Positions 56,033 through 64,000 of a stretch of 64,000 nt of DNA are shown one piece after another. The notes under the pieces were generated by a model. The model was not told the origin of the DNA, did not search any database, and saw only the letters and a program-made list of their open reading frames with translations. Position 1 is the stretch's first letter. Each line of letters opens with the position of its first letter. The stretch is from Clarireedia homoeocarpa (taxonomy: Eukaryota; Ascomycota; Leotiomycetes; Helotiales; Rutstroemiaceae). The translations under genes were made by a program, and so were the position numbers. The DNA lies in assembly GCA_001465935.1 (NCBI GenBank), contig LNKV01000036.1, forward strand, positions 533,365-597,364. Reading direction: 5' to 3'.

Positions 56033-57983
56033 CTTTCGATCGCACTGTAAGCAGTCGCTGTAAACTACGTATCTTAGATACCAGCAGGACGGTAGCGAGG
56101 TTGCGAGATAGTCGGAATATCTTCGAGAAGCTTGCTTACTTCGATTTACTCGTTCGATTGACATTTATTTTTGAAAGGTTCATTGCGCTTTGGCGGATCG
56201 CCGCGGAAAAGATAACAGTTAGTCTATCAAAGGCAGGATGGGTTCTATTACGGAGCTTATTCTTAATTCCAGGGGTTACTCCGCTAAATTTTTCTTTTTT
56301 TCGTAAGGCTTTTCCGCCGTTAAGCGAAGCTTACATGGTGGGGTGGCACAACCACATCATGAGGACTCGTTGTGAGTGATGAGTGAAACTGATGATTTTG
56401 AGCACACTGACATCGAAGAAACCTATGCGAAATGACGCCGTCGTTTCGATAACCAGAGGTTGCACGAAAATCTGCTAAGCGATTCACTTCGTACGGCCAT
56501 TATGAAACGATACCGCGTCAAGTAAACCGATAGGATATCGATGAGTTAGTGCTATGCATCCTCGTTCATGTCTCTATGCTGCGAAAAGGGACCAGAACTT
56601 GACTTGTGCTTCATAAACACGTGGCACGGGAAGTAGGCCACAATCTAGTTTGCTAATAGATACATACAAGTAAGCCGCCATGATCCTGCCCCACTTCCGG
56701 AAAGTATCGAGCATCGTACAAAACTCAAGTCAGCGCTAGGCTTCTGCCACAACTTCCCCCTTCCAATTGTATAAACTTGTGATTTGTCTAGTAGACTGGC
56801 GCCTAGAAGGAGGCGAATTCGTACAACGAAGAATCGAAAGAAGCTTGGTCGTACTCACAACTGGGCACAGTACGATTCTGCTTCAACATGGGTCTCAGAG
56901 GCCAGCCAAAAAGTGAGCGTTCTCTCCAACAATCACTCCCGCGAGATGAATTGCGTTGATGCTAGTTGGAATATTGCTATTCACGACCCAATCGATTATT
57001 ACTGCAAGTTCGTTTTCCTGAAGGGTCCATTTCGCTGGTAATCACTGGTAAAGCAGCGACCAGCGCCTAGAACGATGTAGAGTTGGTAACACTCATTAAC
57101 AGCAGTGGTATTGTCGTTGAAAGATATATTTAGATACATAATTTCACGAACACACTCGTGGTGACGAACTGAAGCTGTAGTGAGGATACAGTTGTCCGAT
57201 TTACCGTGGAAGTGAAGAGCCTCACCACCAACCTTTTTGAATTTGCTGAGATCGCGCCAGGCGGTGTGCAAGCTGTCTTGATACACTTGCCACCCGACAT
57301 ATATTCACTCTCTAATTGTATATTGGGTGAAGTTTTCAAAGGAGGTCAACGTAGAGGAATCTTGGAGTTTGATGAAACGGACCAGAAACTCTTGACTGAG
57401 GGAACTGACGGGCTAATTCTCCATCTGTGATACTAATATTGGCACCATAGATGATTCCACACGGTAGCAAATTATCTGCTGAGCTGATGACATATCTACT
57501 ATCACCATTAGTCGAAAGGTAACGGTTCTGAAATCCAATGGATGATGACTTGGCATGCTAGAATAATCTTGCTATGACCGAAGCTGGTTTGGAGATAGAT
57601 AGTCTAGCCATCAGACCTTTCATACTCTGGCGTATAACTTTTAGAGCAATCAGACATAATTCCAACATGGAATGATGCTTTAGCGGTACAAAATGTTGAT
57701 TTTTCATCCGAACGCTAGGCGTGCTTGAGAAGATGGCGCAGCAACAGGACGGGAAGGAAGAGCAAGACAAAACCCAAATGAACAACTTCTTGCTTACTTC
57801 GACGGAAATAGGATAAGCTCGAATTCAATTGAACACTTCTGAAGCTCAGTGATAGTGGAAGAAAGTTATTGTCATTGATGTCTCTCCTTCCAAGGAAGCT
57901 TCTATGTACATGAGACTGATAAGTTTCAATCTGAATTACAAAATTATACATTAAAAATCCTACGACATGTTCCGCACGCCATA
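56033..57983. other. 2-kb intergenic region, methyltransferase to GMC
   Basis: Several short frames on both strands (around 56784-57430) but no conserved motif, no coherent splice structure and no RNA recognised. It should include the methyltransferase promoter and the GMC 3' UTR. Confidence 0.45.
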
Positions 57984-60080
57984 TTACGAAGTCTTGGCTG
58001 CCTCCGCGATAATAACATCCGCCGCCTTCTCACTGATCATGTAGATTGACAGCGCAATGTACATACCCGGGATCTTGGGGAACACCGAAGCGTCAACAAC
58101 GCGAAGACCATCAACACCTCTTACCTTAAAGTTAGTGTCCAAAACCGCCATCTCATCATCATCAGCACCGATGGGGCAGGTGCAAGAAGCATGATGTCCC
58201 CATGCCTCATCCTTAGCAAACTGCTTAAGGTCCTCCTCCGATGTGATGCTTGGGTCAGGCCAGATACGTTTGAATGAGCCATCGAGCGGAATCAAGTTCT
58301 TGAAAGCCTCGATACCGAATTTCATTCCTTCATAAACGGCTTGTAAATCTTCTTCACCGCCAACACCGGTGTCGAAGTAGTTGAATACGATTTCAGGGGT
58401 ATCACGAGGATCGGCAGACTTCAAGGTGACGGTACCGGCGTTGTTGCGCGAGTGCGCTTTCAGGGTTAGCCAGGTCCAAATGTTACGTTTGGCTAGAGCG
58501 TGAACAGAGTAACCTGGGAAGTAGCCATTGAAGTAAGCCGGGACACCACCGAGGTAGAGATCTTGGACGCCGTTTGCAACGGAGGAGTGTTTAGGGTATG
58601 CGAGGGCGATACCGTTGGTTGAGTAACCGCCTTTCAGGAGTGGGACATTTTGCCATTTTTCTAAGCAAGGGTCGGTACCGTTTAGGAAGGTGCAGTCTGC
58701 TAGAAGGGAGAAATCAGAGGTAGAGTTTCCGACAATACCAACTTCGTAATGATCTTGCATGTTGGTTCCAACACCTGGAAGATCCTTGATGACGGGGATA
58801 CCGAACTTCTCTAGTTCAGCTTTTGGTCATACACCAGAGAGCTTTGAGAATTTGGGGAGTGTTGAAAGCGCCACCAGATACAATGACCTCTCTGGTAGCT
58901 TGAACGCTACCGTAGATTGCGTCAGAGTCATCGATGTTCTTGCTTCTAGGATCAGCACGGTAAAGAGATTGAGCAATCATGAAGTCAACACCAGTAGCCC
59001 TTGGCTTAGCACCAGTGGTGTTGAAATTGACCTTTGTAACCAAAGTGTTGAGTTGAATATCGAGCTTGTACTTCTTGGAGCCATCGTTATTGACAGCATT
59101 TGCGACGCTCAAAACGAAATCTCTTGGCGATGCACGAGAGTATGAAGGAAACTTCATGGCAAGCGGTACCTGGTACAAAGCGTCGACCTTGTCACGATTA
59201 GGGGAATCGTTGTTGATATCTAAAGCCAAAACCTCTACAAGTCCAGCAACGGTGGTGAGGAGCTTTCCAAGTAGGCTTTGACCCATAGTGGTGGCGGCAG
59301 CAATGACTAGCGAGAGCACCTTTCGATCTTGCACGATCAATTCCGGATTGGTAACCTCTGTTTGGAGCCATCCGTTAAATCCGTGGCCACTAACATCAGC
59401 AGTCAGGTAGCGACAGGCCTCGAGCTTCTGATAATACGAGCGCATCTTCGTTGGAGCCCATGAAGCATCGCCGGTAATGCTTTGGATGTATTCCCAGTCG
59501 CTTGCCTGAGGGTAGATGGTGATCAAAGCATTGTGTTCAGCATATCCTCCGAGGGTACCGGTACGTGGATACAATATTCCCAAAGGAGTTGCGCCCGCTG
59601 GCGGATCAAGACCAACGTAGTAGTCACCTTCAACGGTCTGGTAGGTCATCTTGGAATCTCTTGCTTGTCTTGTCTCGTTTGCGTAGTGTTTCACGAAGAA
59701 GTCCCATTTGATGGGTTCGTATTCCGATGCAAGGACGTGAAGCGCTGGAACTTGTAGGGTGATGTCGTCTCCGTGGTCTCCACCAGCGTCAATTAGTAAG
59801 ACCGAATGACCTGCCAGAGCAAGTCTAGCAGCCAGTGGTGCTCCTCCTGGTCCACTCCCAACAACCACATACTCATATGGGTCAAGTGTAACATTTTTAG
59901 AGCTCGATGTTGTAGATTTTGCCGTACGTGCGTGTATGTACTCGTGTGCATTGGGTGTTCGTCTAGTTATTCTGTCAGTACTGTTCGGTGCGGAACATCT
60001 CAGGACAGACCATGTACATACAATGCAGAAGTCGTCAGACTGAAAAGAGCCACAAGGCCCAAAGATCGTAGAGGAAACAT
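57984..60080 (-). pseudogene. Secreted GMC oxidoreductase with frameshift and nonsense codon
   Basis: Exon 1 (60080-60022) codes a signal peptide MFPLRSLGLVALFSLTTSAL; a 59-nt intron leads to exon 2 (59962-57984). The FAD-binding fold is normal: YEYVVVGSGPGGAPLAARLA, LLIDAGG, RTGTLGGYAEHNALI. The C-terminal substrate half is intact, with GHHASCTCPIG (catalytic His region) and DGLRVVDASVFPKIPG. Between them, NTPQILK should continue LSGVGPKAELEKFG. Instead one extra base in the run at 58843-58845 shifts the frame, and a TGA (58827-58829) replaces the Gly codon of GVGP. Reading resumes in the shifted frame to the end. No intron explains it. Full-length product would be ~700 residues less one base. 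Family: FAD-dependent alcohol/sugar oxidases secreted by fungi. Probably a young pseudogene, or an assembly error. Confidence 0.88.
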
Positions 60081-61550
60081 GATGAATTTCCTAAGATCTC
60101 CCGAAGCCAAGAAGAACAATCGAAAAGCAATCCAGAAAGTGGATGAATGAATGACTTGAAATGAAGATTGCCCAGACTTCGAGATCTTGACTAGCTTTTA
60201 TATAGAATATTTACCTTTAGTATTTTACCTGCGTCTTCTGATCGCCGAGGCTATTACCGCTCTTCCATGATACACATTCGCAAGTGTTGGATTCCAAAAG
60301 TGACGCCACTTCTAGAGAAGTGACAATTACAGCTTAAATAGGTTTTCACAGCAAGTGGAAGACAATTGCGATGATCTTTATAAGCAAACCAGAGAGGTGG
60401 GATAGAAAGCTGACCCTCTTCAGTTCGAGATGTACATGAACACTACCGCAAATGGCGTTTTCCCATGCACTCCATAAGATGGAAGTTTTTTGAGGCGCAG
60501 TCTGAAACCGTCTGCCGTTGGTTACTAATAAAAAAGCGTATAAAAAGTGACAGAAAACGTTCTTCTCCTTAGTAGATCACTCTCAGGTCCTTCCAGGCAT
60601 CGGAAGCGACCTCTTCAGCTAGTAGTTTTCTACAGCTAGGGCCTTCTAGTTGTTGTTGTAGCATGGGTCCTTGCTTAATATAATTCGTTTAGAACTATCC
60701 AATGGGAGAATTTACCGGCAATTTACATACAGCCTACTAGTGAAATTCATTAATCCAATTTTAATATTGTGCAATGTCCCAGCATGGTAACATACTGCCG
60801 ATCGCAGAAGATCTTTCCAAATTCCGACTGCACGGTTTTGATGCCCCAGTTCCCCATCCTCCACTCCATTTGGCAAATTCTCGCTAGAGCTCAATTCGGA
60901 TTGAGTTGTGGGGAGTGCAAGCGAATTGCACCTGAATGGCTCGCAATATACGATACATCGGTTGCGGAGAGATCTATGTACGCGAGTAGCAAGGGTGATT
61001 TCGTGAAGAGTGGGATTAAGAAATGAAAGGATGTTGAATGATGCAACTAATAGCCATAATAGTCGACATTGCCATGCTTGAAAACTTTTGGTGTGCGGAG
61101 TACACTCACTGATGTGGTGTCTGTAAGAGAGGGGTATCTTGGCCTGCAGTATGTATGCAGATTTTGCCGGGCATTTGTCATGGATACGAGCAGAGAAAAT
61201 CAGATGGTGGGTGGCAGTCGAATGTAGTTGGATTAAGTTTGCGAGATGTTGGGAGTAATGATGCACCGCACCCACCAAACCAGCTTCTCTTAGTCTGGTT
61301 GATAGCTGTCATGATAGATTATCATTGTAGCTCCTAGAATTATTGAACAAATGGAAGTGTCGGTGTTGAAAAGCTAGTCTGCCATGTGGTATCATATTAA
61401 AATTATCCGTTCCCTTGACGCCTTTACCCCAAGCCAGCTTGATATGGCTGTTCCAATTCAACGAAAGTCGTGAAATTAATTATTGCACGAAAATGCACGC
61501 CGGCGCAACCTCAAGTACTCTTTTGCCCAAAATTTAACGTCCCGCGGTTG
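60081..61550. other. 1.5-kb intergenic region, GMC to receptor
   Basis: Holds the GMC promoter and the receptor 3' UTR. A 188-codon minus-strand frame (60712-61278) lacks family motifs and sensible composition and is not called. Confidence 0.5.
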
Positions 61551-63207
61551 TTAGACCGCTGTGCACACGACGGAGCTGCTGTGAAACTTAGAATCGGGGC
61601 TCTCGATTCCTTTTAGTGGTATAAAATCGCCCATATCTTTGTTCCCTCCCTTCACTCCTCCTACTAGGTAGCTTCTAGGAACGGTGGCGGTTGACTTGGA
61701 GGTGACATTGGACTTTGTGGATCTGTCCATGCTCGATGCTATTTTCGGTAAGAACGTTTTAATGAGCGGCTTCAAGGCAGGTAAACATCCGCAAAGAATT
61801 CCTACGTGCAGCTCTAAAGTGCTGAAGTATGCTGCAGGAACGTAATCCCCTAAAGTGAATGGTTAGCTCTGGTGTAAAATTGAGTTAAGATGACCTCACA
61901 TGTGATGTTTTCCGAGCTGGCAAATTCGATCAAAGATGACAAACGCACGATGCTGACAGCAGTAACACTAGGACGAAAGTCAGCACTCACTCAATAATGA
62001 CTACGCTTTAACGACTTACAATAATCCAAGGGAGAACATGCACATAGTTGTAAGCTTCCTCTCAAACGTCATTACCAATTTGGAGAGTTTTCCTAACGGC
62101 AGAGCGATGACGACGATATCAAGGATGATGTTGAAAATGGCACTCAGCCATCCTTGAAGGTTGATGTTGTTGCATGTTCCTTCATGTAGTCCGTCCCATT
62201 GGGTCCAGCCAAAGCTGATGGGATGGCATTGGCATATTGTTGCTATAACGAAACTAATTCCGTATCCAACTGAAAGCGCCAATGTGCCGTGGACGTAGTA
62301 GATAAAAGGTTTCTCGCGAAATAAACGAGTAAAGAGCAGGCAGAACGAAATCTTCATCGTGGCCATGGCTGCGAGATAGAAACATTCTCCAAGGAAATAA
62401 TACTGAGATGACTCAGTCCATGTTCGATTGAAGGGAACAAGCAATACATACAAAAAGAATGCTGGTGATATTCTCAGGCTCTAAGGTCCACATATCTTTC
62501 CCCAAGCCATTATCGGCGACTGCTTCATGTTAGTCCGTTGTGCAGTCAATGAGGCTGAGCAGACTTACGTATCACAGAAAACACTGTAGGCGGAACAGAC
62601 AGTGCCTGTATAATGTCAGTGAAGTACGGACAAACAGGAGAATAATTACTTACCACCACAACGCACATCGCCCAGTCATCCGAACCCCATTTTCGCAGTT
62701 TCATCACAGATGCAACGACTCGTATCAAAAATGCTACTAGCGCAACAGCGCCGCCAATGACTCCGATGTATGATACCTGCTTGGTTCTATCCCTTACGGG
62801 AGCACCACACATAGTTTCGGTAACGTTCTTGGTGGCTTCCAGAAGTTAGTATGAGTTGAATTCAAGTTGTATAGAATGTTCTTCACTTAGAAGCTGGGCA
62901 ACGCTGCAGCTTTCCATCGCACATGCTGTAATATTACCCTGTAGAGCACTGTTCGCGCATAGACATATGACATCCGTCGCAGTACACGTGGAAGCAGGAA
63001 TCGCTTCGGCCATACATTTCAGCTACAAAACAATCAGCTTTTATTCCGGAATAATTTGCAGATACATACTGCGCAGGTCGGAAAAGCAGCTTGTGCAGCC
63101 GCGAGAACAGATGCAGAATCTTGCCGTAACATCAATGGGGACTGAGCTGTGACGATAGCGATAGAAAAGCCGACCACTGTAGCTATTATGCTCTGAATTG
63201 ACTTCAT
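61551..63207 (-). CDS. CFEM-domain Pth11-like seven-helix receptor
   Basis: Eight exons: 63207-63070, 63022-62887, 62835-62654, 62605-62569, 62522-62452, 62402-62020, 61967-61900 and 61849-61551 (introns 46-52 nt) give 437 residues. A signal peptide (MKSIQSIIATVVGFSIAIVT) is followed by a CFEM domain with eight Cys: FPTCA, LKCMAEAIPASTC, TDVICLCANS, ITACAMESC and the CGAPV that closes it. Then the fungal rhodopsin-type 7TM region: YIGVIGGAVALVAFLIRVVA, RKWGSDDWAM, YYFLGECFYLAAMATMKIS, CQCHPISFGW, INLQGWLSAIFNIILDIVV, VRLSSLIEFASSENITWDYV and ELHVGILCGCLPALKPLI. The tail is Ser/Thr-rich. Family role: plasma-membrane receptors such as Pth11 that sense host surface or nutrients and feed G-protein/cAMP signalling; CFEM may bind ligand or haem. 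Intact gene. Confidence 0.93.
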
Positions 63208-63385
63208 AGTGAAAAGCTGCCGGAGCGAATGAACATTGAGAACTTCGGAGACAATGACTTTGTTAGGATTATGACTTTATTAGGCGTAATGGAAGCGGTT
63301 TAGTGAATATTATCAACGTTTATTTTAGTGGTTGACAGTAGTAATTGATTGTGATAATATTACAAGAAGTGGCCAGATATCCGAG
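63208..63385. promoter_or_regulatory. Receptor upstream region
   Basis: Only about 180 bp of ordinary composition separates the receptor start codon from the AT-rich block, so its promoter borders or extends into the AT-rich DNA. Motifs not recognised. Confidence 0.4.
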
Positions 63386-64000
63386 CGATCTATAAATAAA
63401 TACTATAATATTATATAAGTATTTCCTAATAACTCTTTATAATTAAATAAGAGATAAAATAAAGCTATTCTTAGAAATATATTAAAATAAATTTCGTTTA
63501 AATTTAAATTAATTATTTTTATATTTTTTAAATATTTATTAAATTATTTAATAAATTATTATAATTTAAATAATTTAAATTTTTAAAATTAATAATAATA
63601 ATATATTATATTTATTGAATTACTTAATATTTAAGAATATTACTTTTAATAATAAAGTAAATTTTTTAATATATCTAATATATATATACTTTAAATATAT
63701 AATTTATATTATTATTATATATATATAAATTTTTAAAATTTTTTAATTTTTTAAATTTTCTAATTATTAATTTAAAAAATAATATAATCTTTTATTTATA
63801 ATATATTATTATATTATTAATAATTTATTTTTACTTACTTTAATTAATTAATAATTATTGAAATAATATTTTATTTTAAATCTTCTTTATTTAAAAAAAT
63901 TATTAAATTATTAAAAAAAGTTTATTTTATTAAATAATAATAATAATATTTTTATATTTATTTATTTTTCTATTTATTTATTTATATTTTTATTTTATAT
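63386..64000. repeat. Extremely AT-rich block, probable RIP-mutated repeat
   Basis: From about 63386 to the window end the sequence is almost entirely A and T, with TTTAAA, TATATA and AATAATAAT patterns and stop codons in every frame. In filamentous ascomycetes such blocks are usually transposons mutated by repeat-induced point mutation, often heterochromatic. No element structure (LTR, reverse transcriptase, transposase) can be read. A mitochondrial insertion is another option but no mitochondrial gene is visible. The block runs past the window edge. Confidence 0.85.

Noticed and set aside
56999..57430. Short frames on both strands between methyltransferase and GMC
   Set aside because: They overlap antisense to one another, have no conserved motif and no coherent splice structure.
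58816..58850. Intron to explain the GMC frame break
   Set aside because: Only about 25 nt lie between any GT and AG that would fix the frame, too short for a fungal intron, and it would delete conserved residues.
60712..61278. 188-codon minus-strand frame between GMC and receptor
   Set aside because: No family motif, His/Ser/Leu-rich composition typical of chance frames, no splice context.

Overview
The window looks like nuclear DNA of a filamentous ascomycete. The genes have many short introns (about 46-150 nt, GTAAGT/GTATGT-type donors, CTAAC-like branch sites), and they encode fungal-only families: CFEM plus Pth11-like receptor, LaeA/TAM-type methyltransferase, KEX2, secreted SLT-domain protein. 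Ordinary-composition DNA is broken by a very AT-rich block at the right edge. A Leotiomycete (Helotiales-like) source fits my memory of the protein sequences but is inference; no species is claimed. I rebuilt gene models by eye from reading frames, splice signals and frame continuity. All exon joins given keep frame and restore family motifs where a family is recognised, but none has transcript support.

Left third, 1-31 kb, is conserved housekeeping DNA: the end of a LETM1/Mdm38 mitochondrial inner-membrane protein; sorting nexin Snx4/Atg24; the kexin protease Kex2; a 1,623-residue PhoD-like phosphatase; a small secreted lysozyme-fold (SLT) protein; a DUF7587-like protein; a ZIP zinc transporter; ribosomal protein uL14; the histone deacetylase Rpd3; the proteasome lid deubiquitinase Rpn11, divergent from Rpd3; and a lysine/glutamate-rich coiled-coil protein of unknown function. 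Intergenic spacers here are rich in microsatellites.

Middle, 31-47 kb, is gene-poor. About 7.3 kb (30,937-38,220) holds no gene I can support. It is followed by a short Clr5-like gene that may be frameshifted, a tiny isolated coding fragment, and a 1,052-residue secreted HExxH metalloprotease with a Ser/Thr-rich stalk.

Right third, 47-64 kb, is accessory in character: a membrane-anchored DUF7730/F-box-like protein, a decayed MFS transporter, a short unknown gene, a tRNA-Pro-like Pol III element with a wrecked acceptor stem and a T31 tail, an eight-exon LaeA/TAM-type methyltransferase, a GMC oxidoreductase with two inactivating lesions, an eight-exon CFEM/Pth11-type seven-helix receptor, and an AT-rich block typical of RIP-mutated repeats. 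The pattern is a stable conserved block grading into a region with pseudogenes, secreted/surface proteins and repeat decay.

I found no convincing new multi-gene system. The observations most worth checking are the GMC and MFS lesions, the tRNA-like element, a candidate 41-residue membrane micropeptide at 18.1-18.4 kb, the metalloprotease with a variant metal motif, and complementary microsatellites flanking a convergent gene end.
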